64,000 nt of DNA. Origin: Melastoma dodecandrum (taxonomy: Eukaryota; Streptophyta; Magnoliopsida; Myrtales; Melastomataceae). The translations under genes were made by a program, and so were the position numbers. The notes under the pieces are model-generated. The model saw only the letters and a list, made by a program, of their open reading frames with translations, did no database searches and had not been told where the DNA came from. The stretch spans positions 1,054,001-1,118,000 of the forward strand of contig JARUPY010000085.1 in the NCBI GenBank assembly GCA_029817715.1, read 5' to 3'. Below are positions 1 through 11,583 of the stretch, piece by piece (position 1 is the first letter of the stretch; each line of letters begins with the position of its first letter).

Positions 1-1
1 G

Positions 2-124
2 ACAATCGCGACGCCGCCGGCAGCGCCTGGGAAGAACGGCGGGGGGAGGAGGATGGGAGGAGGGGGGAAGGGGCGGTGGTTGGGGATAGCGGGGGTGGTC
101 GTGTTTGGGTCGTTGGCGTTCTAA
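2..124 (+). CDS. 3' end of an unidentified protein (partial)
   Basis: One frame is open from the window edge to a TAA stop. It encodes about 40 residues, Gly/Pro/Arg-rich at first and then ending in a hydrophobic run (WLGIAGVVVFGSLAF) right at the stop codon. A short membrane-spanning or tail-anchor-like C-terminus would look like this. The upstream exons lie outside the window, so neither family nor full length can be given. GC content drops sharply just after the stop, which fits a CDS-to-3'UTR boundary. The call rests only on frame, composition and the hydrophobic tail, so it may be wrong. Confidence 0.4.
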   Translation, partial: TIATPPAAPGKNGGGRRMGGGGKGRWLGIAGVVVFGSLAF

Positions 125-2957
125 TTAGTCCCGGAACTATGTCGTTTTTTGCTTCTTCTTCTTCTTTTTTTTTTTTTTTGGTCTTTGTGACCCGATGATC
201 GGACGACGACGACGACGATCAAATTCGGATTTATTTTGGAGGAATTTAATTTTGGTTTTGTTTTTTGGGTTTTTTCCATATCATATTAAAAAAAAATGTC
301 GGTGTGCTATTATCGTTTAGTTGCTATATTATAAATGAGTAGACATGACGAATGGATGATATCCAAACTTAGGTGAAAGCGTTGATTTCATTCATTACAG
401 GCGCCTAACTCTTTTGTCCTTCTTTCTTTTATGAAACATTTTGTTCGTACAACCAAATTATAACTTAGAGTATATTAAAAACTAAGAAAACAAATACGTA
501 TTTATTTGATCTTTTTAATCTTCACGGTTGCCGGTCAGAAATTTTGCAATAAATATTCTTTTTATTATTATTTTTTATTAATTTATTCGGTGATATCTTT
601 AATCGAATTCAAGTTATCTTATTTTCGTGGGACTTAAAAAAGACCATGGCTAAAATGTCAGAGGACGAACCGCGGATTTCTTTCAGTTCATTTCATACTT
701 TGGATACACACACTGCCATTCATTTTGCTTAAGTAATAATTTTTTTAACTTTTTTGAGACGTGGATTTACAGCAATATTTTCTCCGATTGTGAATTGGCC
801 GGACTTTTTCCGAATGAAATGAATTTCATTCATGTAATTATTATTATAAGAAAATTCATAGCGTTGTGGCCGGTGGGGCATCTTTAAAAAAAAAGGTGAA
901 AAAGGAAACAAAAAAAATTTGATGGGAACCACGCACTGTATTTTAACCGTACCTGAGACTTAATGATTTAGTCAAAAAAGTTTTAAAATTTTCCAAACAA
1001 AAAAAAAAATTCGCAAATTTCCGTTATATTCGTGTATGTAAATGTAATAGAAAAACAAAAGGCCAAAAAATTCCATTTGCTAAAAATTCAAAAAAATGCC
1101 AAAGATGAGGTAATTTAAATTGGAATCGGATCGACCCGTCTGGTCTGGGGAACAACATTGATTGGTATTGAGAGTGAGTGTAGGGTATGTGTGGAATTCT
1201 TCTTCTTATCCTCCTTTTAAACTCTTGGCTTTCTTTACTAGTAGTGTGTTTCTTTTTAATCATGTTAGTATTATCATGATACACGTGTGTGTGTGTGGAT
1301 GTGTATGTAAAAGGGATACAGAAACACCCCCGGGGACAACTACTTACTCTCTATTTAACTCCACCACCACCAGCAGCCTAACCTGTGAGTCATTGACCAA
1401 AAAAAAAAAAAAAAAAACAGTGGGAACATAAAAAAGAAAAGGAGAAAAAGAATCGCATACTGAATACGGGGTTTGAACCCACTAATTTCGCCGTGGCATG
1501 CGCATCCCCACCACCCTCGGTCTACACATTCAGACTTTGTCTCTCGAGAGTAAACGTTACGGCATCATTCACAATGGCCGGCCGCAACACCCGGGTTCAG
1601 ATTTAGTTGGATCTATTTCCTTATACAGATAAAACACATTACTCTCTAGTTTTAAAATTAAATATATTTAAATACTCGTATAACTCAGTCATCATTAAAA
1701 TAAAAAAAAATATAGTAGTTTCACCTATCTCTCTAGGAGATTCATGCTGTGTTTGGAAACGTACAAGAAGAATGAATAATTTTGCAGGTTGGGAGAGGGG
1801 AGTTTTTTTTGTGTACTTTTCCTTTACTTTCCTATGCTCCCAAACGCAGCCTTCACTGTTGTGGTGAATCTAGGCTATGTAAGTGTCTATATTTAAGTTA
1901 ATTTTCTATTTTTTGATTTGAAATAATTTATTTATTTATTTTTCTAATTTGAAATAACTTATTTGTTAAATTTACTCTATAACTCGTTTTTTAAAATCTG
2001 TTCATGTATCATATTTTGACACGAATCGTGGATACCATTTCAAAATACGAATCCAATGAGAGCGAGAGGGCATTCAAGACACGTATAACACGAAATGACG
2101 CTCAACTTTTTTTAAGCTCTCCTCGGCACCACCCCGCCAATTACAAAACATGACATGGATTGATGAAAGAACAATTAATATTCTTAAACACATCAGATTA
2201 CAACTGAGACAGACGACTCATTTGGTTGGCTGGCTTCTATCTTGGTTGAATTTATCGAATGAGTGATGATAGCATGCCAACTGTTGTTATATGACATGCA
2301 AGAATTATACGACAAGTTTTGATTGAATGAAAAATTCCACTTTATAAATAAATAGATAAATAGAAATCCAACCAATAAAAAAATACAATAACGTACAGTT
2401 TTTCCTTAATTTTTCTACACGACCGGCTGTACCGTACTCTACGTGATGCGATCACGTTGTCTTTATGGGCCGACCGCTTCCTATAGGCCTAATCCATGCT
2501 GCAGCTCTATGGTCCATGAGTAGGCCCAATACAAAGCCCAATGTCTCCCCCTTGTTTCGTCGTCGGCTTCGGTGGCTCCTCCTCTTGCCCTGTTCTTCCT
2601 ACGCTCGTTGGGGAGCTTCGGATGTTGGGTTACCCGACTTTTCTGGGCCGAATAATTTGTTTTTATGGGTGTGTGTATGTGTAGGGGGAGATTTTTGCTT
2701 GTTGGGTAGGACTTGTTGTTAGATTTTAGTCGTGGGATTTGATCGGCTGTGCGGATACCACCAGCGAGGCTGTCCGATAGCTTCCAGATCATGGCTATGA
2801 TCACATTGTAGGTTCATTTGTCCATTTGCACTTAGTTCTTACGTAATTTTCCAATACGGTATTGGAGTGTGCTTGTGCATTTTCCGAATGCGAGTTGATT
2901 CAGAGAATCACAAGAAGAAAGGATAGCGACAATGCAAGTTGATTCAAGAGAGAATCG
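125..2957. other. Intergenic, AT-rich; no gene seen
   Basis: This region has many A and T tracts and no ORF resembling a known protein. On the minus strand near 1465-1480 there is a GGTTCAAACCC-like block resembling a Pol III B box, inside a more GC-rich patch (1450-1600). A short SINE-like remnant is possible but not demonstrated. Two similar segments occur at about 2890-2912 and 2936-2963, just before the PPR pseudogene. Confidence 0.6.
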
Positions 2958-3632
2958 CAAACACAGAGAACTTCTGTGAATGATACGGATATTGATTTTT
3001 ATGGCGAAGGGAAGATAGCAGAGGCCGAAAAGGTGGTGGCCCTCATGCAAAGTAAAGGCTTTAAGCCGTCTCGGTTGGTCTATGAAGGAAAATTGACGGC
3101 ATTGTGCCGGCATGGGAAGTTAGAAGAAGCAAGAAGGGTAGTTGATGAGGAGATGGTGAAAGATAACTTCGTTCTGAGGCATATAGTTCGTTCAGTATCT
3201 TGCTTGAAGGCCTCAACCGTCCCAACAATTCAATGCTGGCGGTTGAATATCTGGAGAATTCCAGTAAGAGGGGCGATCATGTAGCTAACAGAGAATCATA
3301 CGAGGCACTGTTGTCAGGTCTTTTACACGAAGATCAATTCTCAAAGGCAAGCTTGGTTTTGGAAAAATGGTTATAGATTCACATCTTCCTCGTGCGGAAT
3401 TCTTCGAAGCAGTTATACAGGGTCTTTCCTCTCAACTGGCAGGCAGTATGAAGCGGTGATGTGGTTGGAGGAGATGGTTAGCAGGGCTCAAAAATACACC
3501 CAAAGTGTCTGTTTGGACCTCCTTAGTTGTTCTGTTTGTTCCAAATTGACCAACATCGACATTTCCCAGCTAGTTCACTCGTCAACAGACCAGACATGCA
3601 GTTTAGGTTCTCTGCTCTTTGTTTTTTCATAG
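2958..3632 (+). pseudogene. Pentatricopeptide-repeat (PPR) protein, fragment with frameshifts
   Basis: The translation reads as PPR motifs, for example GKIAEAEKVVALMQSKGFKP followed by YEGKLTALCRHGKLEEARRVVDEEM. PPR proteins bind organellar RNA one base per repeat in mitochondria or plastids. Here the repeats are spread over all three frames. The first frame breaks near 3172-3183, continues in another (SILLEGLNRPNNSMLAVEYLE, then RESYEALLSGLLHEDQFSKASLVLEK), shifts again in the A-run near 3360, and again near 3430, before ending in LDLLSCSVCSKLT and a stop. No start codon or targeting sequence is seen. At least three frameshifts and only a handful of repeats point to a decayed copy. Assembly indel errors in a real gene are the main alternative. 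Confidence 0.7.
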
Positions 3633-4888
3633 TTTTGTTTACTGTAATTTGTAGTTATATGAATCCAAAATGCAACTGTTGATTATGCTGCATATAAATG
3701 TAATGATCTTTAAAGGCAAACCTGCAGTTTGCTGTTCAAACTAACTTTTTCTGTGAGACATGGGATCGTTCAACCCGAATAACATTCAGGGAAAGAAAAG
3801 AAAGAGCTGCAACTATTTTTATTTTAGAAGTATGAAGAATCATTTGCTCGTATGCTTATCTTATGAATTGTTTCTCTTGGGACCATATCTAGTTGATGGT
3901 GGTCCTCTGTTTTGGATTTAAATACATCGTGCCTGCTGTATTATTATTCAACAAAGCAAAGGACAACAGTGTCTTCTCTCTCTGCGCATTTTTGTTTTCT
4001 ACCGCCATTTCAAGGCAGAGAATCACAAAGCTTTTTTTTGTTAGTCTTCTCATTTTCTTTCTTTCATAAGATGATAGTGGCATTTTTTTATCTCTGTTAA
4101 CTGAAGTACAATGACCAGCTGGCTAACTAGATTGTCCTGTGGCACTTCTGGCCTATGCAGGAATCAGTCACGGCAGGTAAAATTGTTGCTTGGGTTTTCC
4201 ATGTTCGTTGTCAATCCATGCGAAGGAGCTGGGAAACTTCTCTCAAAAGAATTGGTAATGCATCCAGCTTCAGGCCTTTGTTGAGTAAAGTCGGCACTAA
4301 GTAATCCTTGGAGCTTGAGAACTGTGGTGCAGACTCTGGAACAAGTCCCTCTGGAAATTGCTGTCGGAGTGTTGAGATGTACCGTTTCAATAGCTGCATT
4401 GAATTTTATACAATTGCCATGAGGAATGGCCTGTCTCTACACGAGGCAAGCATCGTTGCCTTTGTGGAGAACCTTCTGCTGAATCCCTCGAGGTGATTTC
4501 CTTGAAGGCGGACGAGAGAGATTCTCCCGTTCATATAAGACGCCAGATTTACCCTCTCCGAGAACAAGGTATTTACTAACCTTGTGCCTTCAAAATCGCT
4601 GTCAATCTCGTTGGAGCAGTGTAGTAGACCCCAGAAAGGGCAGTCAATTTCGAAATTGTCTTGTGTGGACGTATATGGGTTTAAGGAAAGAGGGGACCTC
4701 CTGGGCATCCTTGTCTGAAACACAGTGGACAGATTCTTTTGGTTTCATTCTATTCTATCTCCTATGGTCTAAAATTGACCACAACCCACATTTCCTTCTC
4801 CATTCTTCCCCTATCCTTTCACCCAACTTTTACCAGCATTCACTTATCTAATCGTTCATAGTTGTTAATCTGAGTTTTTCATTCTAGG
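3633..4888. other. Intergenic / EPFL9 upstream region
   Basis: No confident gene. Minus-strand frames at 4211-4723 give somewhat protein-like text but no recognisable domain, and they overlap plus-strand frames of equal quality. The part nearest 4889 is expected to hold the promoter and 5'UTR of the STOMAGEN gene. I cannot mark a clear TATA box. Confidence 0.5.
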
Positions 4889-5389
4889 ATGGCCAGAAGT
4901 AAAGTACTAGGCTTTCTGCTTCTACTTTTCTTCCACGCGGTGCTTCTGTCAATTTTCGTCATCCAAGGTCATTCTTAGTTTTCTACCAAGCTCTACAGCA
5001 TTTCCATCTGCAAAGTGAAGTGAAAGATTCGAGTTTACTTCTTGCTGATGTCATGGTTGTTGTTTTACTTCAGGCTTCAATGCTGACCATTCCATACTGG
5101 CGCGAAGAGAGCAACTGTTCCAGGTGAACAACAATTCCCCGCAACAAATTATTCCGATGACGTTGGTTGTGATATAGTCAATAGTACTGATATGGTATTG
5201 CCACAGGGGAATTTTAAAGGAGAAGACAGGAATTCGAGGAGACTGATGATCGGCTCGACTATGCCTACCTGCACTTACAATGAATGCAGAGGTTGCAGGT
5301 TCAGATGCAGAGCGGAACAAGTCCCGGTTGAGGGCAATGACCCGGTACACAGTGCTTACCGTTATAGGTGTGTTTGTCATCGTAGGTGA
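4889..5389 (+). CDS. EPFL9: EPFL9 / STOMAGEN stomatal-density peptide precursor
   Basis: Secreted cysteine-rich peptide of the epidermal patterning factor-like family. In Arabidopsis, STOMAGEN is made in mesophyll and raises stomatal density by competing with EPF1/2 for ERECTA-family receptors and TMM. Three exons are inferred: 4889-4967, 5074-5123 and 5207-5389, all with GT-AG borders and matching phases, giving 103 residues, close to the 102 of Arabidopsis. Residues 1-27 are a signal peptide (LLLLFFHAVLLSIFVIQG). A variable propeptide rich in Arg follows, then the mature domain beginning IGSTMPTCTYNECRGC and ending YRYRCVCHRR. The six cysteines and the loop AEQVPVEGNDP of stomagen are all present. 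The mature peptide differs from Arabidopsis at a few positions and has one extra C-terminal Arg. The identification is firm; the exact intron 2 boundary is inferred. Confidence 0.92.
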
Positions 5390-7015
5390 TTATTAATGAG
5401 TAAACCTCCTGAACCCACCTCCCCCTTCTTCTTCATCAGCCCCTGCAGTGTTCACCTTATCAAAATCGCTATATATCTAGATTAGGCATCATAGTTTTGG
5501 GGTGTAGAACTCTGTCTGGACCGGACCTTAATGCAGAGGTCCTGACGTAGATGAAAACAAAATTAATATCGTTGTTCTCGTATTGGAAGCTGGTGTCTGG
5601 AATCCAAGTGGGATTCAATACACTGTTCCTGAGCTTTTCTTATTACTGTTTTCAACTGGGAGGCATCCTGCTGCTAGGGTTGTTCAAGCGAAAATGCTCC
5701 GTGGGAGAAATTGCGACATTGTGCTGAAAGGGGTGGTCCCAAAAAAAGCAGGTGTCTGAAAGGAGGAAGTCACATGGTGTGCAGGTGAGGGGCAAACCTC
5801 GATGTTTTGTGTTTAGGCCTGCCAGAAAAGGGCAAAAACTGTATTCAATGTAATGACAGATATAAGACGCCCAAATCAAGAATTGTGGATACAGAGCTGA
5901 GATTCAAAAACCAATCTGCTGCAGATGAAACCATGTAAGTAAACATTCCCAGAATCCCCTCCCAACTTTCTGCAGCAAACCAAGATTTCGCACACGCATT
6001 CATGGCCTGTTGACCAAGGAAATGACAATCTCAGACAACCCCATTTTTTTTTAAGACTTGCTGAAACATTGAAGGGGGGAACGATGCGTTGTAATAATAT
6101 GATGGAGAACTCAAATGTTGTATCCACAACTACTGCTAAAGATCTCGAGGTGGGTGGGTGTTTCTAGGCCTTTGAGAGGTCATCTCATTCTTCGCTCTTG
6201 GTCTTCTGTCTAGAGTTTTCCCCATGACAGACAAAATAAATGGGCTTCTTGGGGGCCCCTGTCAAATCACCCTCAACTGATTCTCTTCATACTATGCATG
6301 GTGGAAATTGGAGACAAGATCAGAACTGGGTCTTTGTACTTTCCCCCTGTAAAGCCATGTGTAGAACTAACACCATCACTCCCTCCACCCCGCCCCGATC
6401 TGCTAGTCGACTGTGTGTTTCTGTATCTTGATAGATTCTCGCCTGAAGCCCCCCAAAGAAAGATGCAATCCCATTGCTTGTTCTTTCTAGATCCACCTGT
6501 TTCCCTCGATCTACCTCCGGACCAAGATGGCTGACTTCATCAGGTAGTGTGACTGGGATCAATGCCATTCCCCCCAGGAACCTCCTCTTGGCCCTTGTAA
6601 TGAACAGATGAAGATCCGATCCTTGTTATCACTCTGTTTGTTGTTTCCTGACATGGGGGTAAGCAACTCAAAGAATTGATCCTTGATAAAAAAAAATCCC
6701 TCTTAGTTACAAAATTACAAGTCCTCCCCGGGTGGCTACCGCCATGTTGTTGGTCGAGAAGACTCCAGGGAAGGATTAGAGGGTCACGACTATTATTTCA
6801 TAATGCATAAGTCACAGAAACCAAAACCGAATTCCAATACATACATTACCGTGACAAACATGAGTCCACTTGATCTAGGTCAGGCAGAAGAGATCCCTGC
6901 TCAAGTCTCCAACAAAATGAGCAAGATGATTCCTGTGCTCGCCGAAGGTTGAAACCGATAAGCTACAAACAGCACATGCTCGTGGCAGTGGACAAAAAGC
7001 AAAGAGGACCTCTCG
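5390..7015. other. EPFL9 downstream and intergenic sequence
   Basis: No protein-like ORF. The first few hundred bases probably include the EPFL9 3'UTR. The last part (about 6830-7015) probably includes the 3'UTR of the minus-strand SRAP gene. Nothing else was recognised. Confidence 0.5.
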
Positions 7016-9172
7016 CTAAGCTTTCGAGAAGTAGGAGTGAAGGGTTGCCCTTTTAGCAGGTGCAGGTTTCAGCTCCTGTTTCTTCTTTTCAGGGGTTGAG
7101 GCATGCTTTCTATCGGCTTCGCTTGTCCATTCTCCTGCATCCGATGTAAGGGACTCATGTTCCCGCTTCACTCCACTTTTTGTTGGAGCAGAATTAACTT
7201 TATCATCGACAGAAGTTCGAATGCTGTCTTCTACAGGTTCCTCTTTGGGACTTCTCTTTATAACTTCAACACAAGATTCTTGCCCTGCCTTGGCTTCTGT
7301 TTCTTGTTCCTTCTTAACGGCCCTCATTGAGAAAAAATTGGAAATGGTATTTTTGTTCTCGGTCTTTACCTGGATCTAAAATATCCATACTCCCCAGTTA
7401 ATCAAAGAACACGACAACTATTAGATTCAGGAGAGAAAGTAAAATAATTTAGACGTACCTCCTTGACGCATTCTGGTCCGTCGAAAGATGGCTTCCCGAT
7501 AGCCAAAGTAACCGGGTACCAGATCTGGATGCGAACACTGTGTTAGATGCTTCAAACAAACAAATCTGTGATAGAAATGCCCATAAATGATTTACCAAGT
7601 CAGGCTGTTCATATGGCTTTAGCATTCCCATGATGGCAGCGGAGGAACCAGTAAGCCATGCATCGGTCGACTCCTTGTTGCCCAATATAACAGGCATCCG
7701 GTCTATGGGGAAGGTAATAATCCAGTTCAAGTCCAATAAGTTAATCAGACCACAAAAAACAGCCATTTTTAACTTGTCGAAGAGCAATACAGCATTAAGA
7801 AAACTAAATGACCATAGCACAAGATAAATCGAGTGGATATTCAGCGGCTCGGGAGTGTAAACTCGCCTTTCAAAACCATAGACACCAGATAAATCTTGTC
7901 AGACACTCAGTTGCTCGAGAAGCATGTCTATCACTCACCATGCAACCACTGCAAACTCGAAGAGGAAGACGTGGTTAGGATTGTAAAGGTGTAAAGTAAC
8001 TCTCCTGCAGAAAAGAAAGGGAGATGTCAGCGTACAACTTTCTAAATGAATAGCAGTCTCCACAACAAAAAAACAAAGAAAATATGACTGCACAAAGATA
8101 ATGAAATTATGTCGGATATTGCAACACGTGATGTGCTCACAGAAATTTTTATCTTAAGCCGGCCCTCTAACCTTCTGAATTTTTCCAGGAATCGTACAGC
8201 GCAGCAAGAACAAGTGGTCGTCCATCTCTGAAGTGAATGTAATATGGCTGCTTCTTCGATCCGTCCTTTTTCCATTCATAAAATCTGGGGAACGCATCCA
8301 GATTGGTGATATAGATAGTTATTAATGCTTCAACTTCCTCCTGACAGTTGTCTTCCAAATAAAGCACGGGATAAGTATTAGGTAATAATACCCTTCCACA
8401 GCCAGGAGACACCGATTCTTAGGTATCAGACGACGAAAAGAAGCCTTCTCGTTCACTGACTCCGACCTAGCATTGAACTGCAACAGACAAGAATTCAATC
8501 AATATGATATGGAAAATATCTATTGCCTGTGCATCGGCAAAAGCAAATTAGCCAAACAAATCTTGCTGAAGAGATGAGTTCAAACAAGAAAAAGTACCAT
8601 CCTATAGTGATCAGGCTTCTCATTCTTCTTGGTAAAACTAGGAACTAGGCCCCACTTCATGGAGTGAATCACGTAATCGTCACCATCAGTATTATCTCCC
8701 CTCCTCAATACCGGAAGATTCCAGCCCGGTGCAACATTGTAAGCTGGCTGATACCTGTAAACCATTTGTCGTCAGCAAGAAAGGTCGAGAACCCTCGAAT
8801 TCGGTCCCAAGTACCAAAGTTGCATACTCATCATAATAGAACCATCCCAACATGAAACCTCTGCTCGCAGCACTCCTGTACCAATTTTAAGGCCCTAAAA
8901 CAGACCAAACGGAAGTGAACTGAAAACTCCACCTAAAGGCACAAACTCCTAAACGATCAAGGGCAGGCCGAAAGGTCTGTCAAAAACCACTCAGGCTTCC
9001 GCAGCAAGATTCGGACCCAAGCAAGAGCAACCACGAAGAACCGACAAGTGGGACGCGGACACGCGCGCACACACCTGTCGATGTCGATGGTCCGGACGGG
9101 GGCGGCGGGGGGTCGATGGCAAGCCCTGGGGATGTCGTCGGCACTGAGGGTGCACCGCGTCCTCCCACACAT
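7016..9172 (-). CDS. HMCES: HMCES-type SRAP protein (abasic-site crosslinking DNA shield)
   Basis: SRAP-domain protein. HMCES/YedK proteins form a covalent thiazolidine link between the N-terminal Cys and abasic sites in single-stranded DNA at replication forks. Eight exons fit: 9075-9172, 8598-8754, 8392-8477, 8172-8284, 7939-8004, 7596-7702, 7459-7524 and 7016-7375 (350 aa). The start MCGRTRC places the catalytic Cys at position 2 after Met removal. Asn39 (YNVAPG), Glu113 (AVEGFYEWKK) and His173 (LHDRMPVIL) are the other active-site residues. MKWGLVP, FNARSE and WYPVT are family motifs. The Lys/Glu-rich C-terminal tail of about 120 residues carries two PIP-box-like segments, NTISNFF near its start and ATLHSYFSKA at the very end, suggesting PCNA contact. 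All splice sites are canonical and phases agree. It lies head-to-head with the pseudogene starting about 255 bp away. Confidence 0.9.
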
Positions 9173-9427
9173 CGGATACTAATCCTCAAAGTTGCCTCTC
9201 CTCTTACCTTTAACCTCACTCCTTCCCTCCTTCCTTCTGGTGGGATCTTTCGTCGGAGTTCTGCTGTAAGGGGGGGAGTTTGGAAATGGCGGGAAGGTCG
9301 CCGCCAAGGCGGTTTTCTCACCGTCGGTATGTCCGAAGGTCGGGGGTTTAATTTATATTTAGGACCCAAAAACTAGGGAAATAACGGATTATGTGTTTTC
9401 TTTTCATCGAACTTCAATTTAGTCCTA
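9173..9427. promoter_or_regulatory. Shared 255-bp spacer between two head-to-head genes
   Basis: The start codons of the HMCES gene (minus) and of the 9.4-kb pseudogene (plus) face each other across this spacer. Both promoters must overlap here or extend into the neighbouring transcribed region. The minus-strand 5'UTR probably occupies the first part, which is GC-rich. No TATA box is obvious. The bidirectional promoter is inferred from geometry alone. Confidence 0.4.
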
Positions 9428-10912
9428 TGACGGAATTACTTTCTTCCTCGTGCTCCCACCAAAAACCATTCCGACACGAATTCCCCACCCACGGGCCGAC
9501 GCAGTCGCTCTCGTCCCATCTCCGTGCGGCCTCTCCCTGAGGAAACAACTCCAGGAGGAGTCGGAGTGGTGGATCGTCGACGGGGAGATGCACGAGATCG
9601 GCGAGAACGTGCCGCCTCGCGAGCGGTTCGTCATCCCGAGGGGTAATGTACCTAACAGGAGGAGGAAGCAGCACAGGGAGCAGTTCATGCGCCGCACACG
9701 CCTCGTCTTCAAGGAATCGGGGCGTGGCAGTAGTCCGCCCACGGAACGAAATTGTGTTTCGTAACGATTTTTGGCTTGCTACGATTGGGATTGTGGCGGA
9801 ATCACCCAGGTGGCAGTTGTTGATGGCTGTTCGTATTTGATTGCCATAGAAAATGGTTCTGCCGGAATCGTTGAAAAGTGACCGAGGGCGAATGTGGCTG
9901 GCGATTCTCCGTGTTGGTTGTTTATAGAGTTTCGATGAAATTTCCGTTTGGAGTGTGTGGGAATGATTTGGTGCTCGTGAGTTTGGGTTGATTTGCCAGG
10001 TATTCTTGTAGGAGCTTGAGCCGTGGTGAAAGAGGTACATGGAGTTGTATAATGAGGTGAGGGGTAATTGGGAAAGACTGTATCGGGATGAAGGATACTC
10101 CAAGAAGCTCGCACAGGATCATGCTAACTACTAATCTGCTGAGGATGACGATCAAGATTTTAATCCGTACAGGTCCAGTCGCTTAACGTGCTGCAGTTGG
10201 CTGATATATATTTGTCTAAGAGTCCATTTGATGGATGTCGAGTAGATGTCGTCGGTTCCTGCTGTTTAGTGACTAGCCATTCCAAGAATGAACGGAGATC
10301 ACAATTTGACCTCATCTTTCTCCATCTCATTTTTTTCAGGAGCCAGAGGTCATATAAGGAGCAAGTGAAGGTACTGATTCTTTATGTTATCTGTAAGAAA
10401 TTTTACTCACGAAAAACTCCATAATCCCATTTCAAAATTTTGTGTAAGATAGCAGCGGACCGAAAAAAAAGTTATGAATATAATACTGGGCAGTTTATTT
10501 TTGGTCCTTATACTTGCTGCATTAGTGTTTTATTTTATCTTTGCAGGAACAAGGATTTGTGAGGAGCCGGGCAGATGATTCATTGCATAGGGTTAATCAA
10601 ATCCGAGATAAATTTGAGTATGATAGAGAGAGAAGAATGAGAGACAAAGGTATGTTAAACTGTTATTTGATTGTTATACTCTTGTTGACTGATTTTTAAC
10701 TTGCTTTCACTCTGTCTCTAGTCTAGATTTGACAATTCGGGGATATGTGTATGCGGATCCATATTGCGAGGCTTTTCATAAAGTTGCTTTTGTCAATTGC
10801 AGCATTTGCACCGATGAACTCTCTAGCCGCTTTGGATACTCAAAACCAGTTATCTCAGAATAAGCCATTCGATGCTCAGAGATACTTCTCAGGGAGTGAA
10901 AGTTACTCCTGA
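9428..10912 (+). pseudogene. Conserved plant protein of unknown function, inactivated by nonsense codons
   Basis: I recognise a conserved plant sequence family without an assigned function. Exon-like blocks read EESEWWIVDGEMHEIGENVP, RRKQHREQFMRRTRLVFKES (first exon, about 9530-9715), then RYMELYNEVRGNWERLY and DEGYSKKLAQDHANY (about 10011-10172), SYKEQVK (about 10340-10371), EQGFVRSRADDSLHRVNQIR (10548-10650) and AFAPMNSLAALDTQNQ to a TGA (10802-10912). The exon borders are still good GT-AG sites, but the second block carries two in-frame stops, a TGA before KRYMELY and a TAA after DHANY. The N-terminus has an apparent frameshift: the ATG frame from 9428 stops near 9540 while the conserved frame starts next to it. 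The intact intron pattern means genomic decay, not retroposition. No functional parent copy is present in the window. Confidence 0.75.
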
Positions 10913-11583
10913 CTTTAGAGTTGGCAGATACGCCAGACAAAGTGTGGCTTGGCCCTTGTGTTATTCTCGCCGGGTTCTTGAGGACCCTTTACTTCCTTGT
11001 GGGAGATGCTTCTAAATTTCCCGAAGACCTAGAAGAACTGTGGACAACTATCGGCATCCACATAACGACAGTTGAGGTCGTGCCGAATTTCCAGGCTCGT
11101 GAGTAAATCACGGGAAGGCCCTGTTGTTAGCTTTGTTACTTTATTGAAATTAGGAGTAGAAAATTCTTATTCTGAAACGTGAAAAGAAGCGTCTCTTTGT
11201 CTCTACACTTTCTTGCTTCAACTTTGCTACCATTTTTTTCGCCCATTCTAATCTTTACATGGGCACTTGTATGCGTCGCTTTTGCACGTGATTTCAAAGG
11301 TCGAAACTTTGGCCTATGTCTCATCAAAAAGCCAGTACATTCATCGCAAATTTCATAATTTCTTTACTTTTACTCGAACAAGGCCTTGGGGAGAAAGCAA
11401 AATCAAACAGCACAAGCATAAGCCATGCATATCCCAATGCAGTAACTGCATGAGAAGCCAGAGTAAGTTTCCTGTACAAAGAGCTCCGATTTCTTCAGCA
11501 ATTCAAACACAGATCACCGGAAGCAAACACCTGGTGAAGAACCCGAATCGTTGTTTCTGCAGACATGGAAGTTATCCAAGAAT
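10913..11583. other. Downstream of the pseudogene; nothing certain
   Basis: A 62-codon open frame just after the pseudogene stop (to 11106) has no recognised similarity and is probably former 3'UTR. The rest is low-information sequence, likely including the 3'UTR of the minus-strand RIN4-like gene. Confidence 0.45.

Noticed and set aside
4211..4723. Protein-like minus-strand ORFs resembling PPR or other repeats
   Set aside because: No motif could be confirmed, and plus-strand frames over the same bases look equally good.
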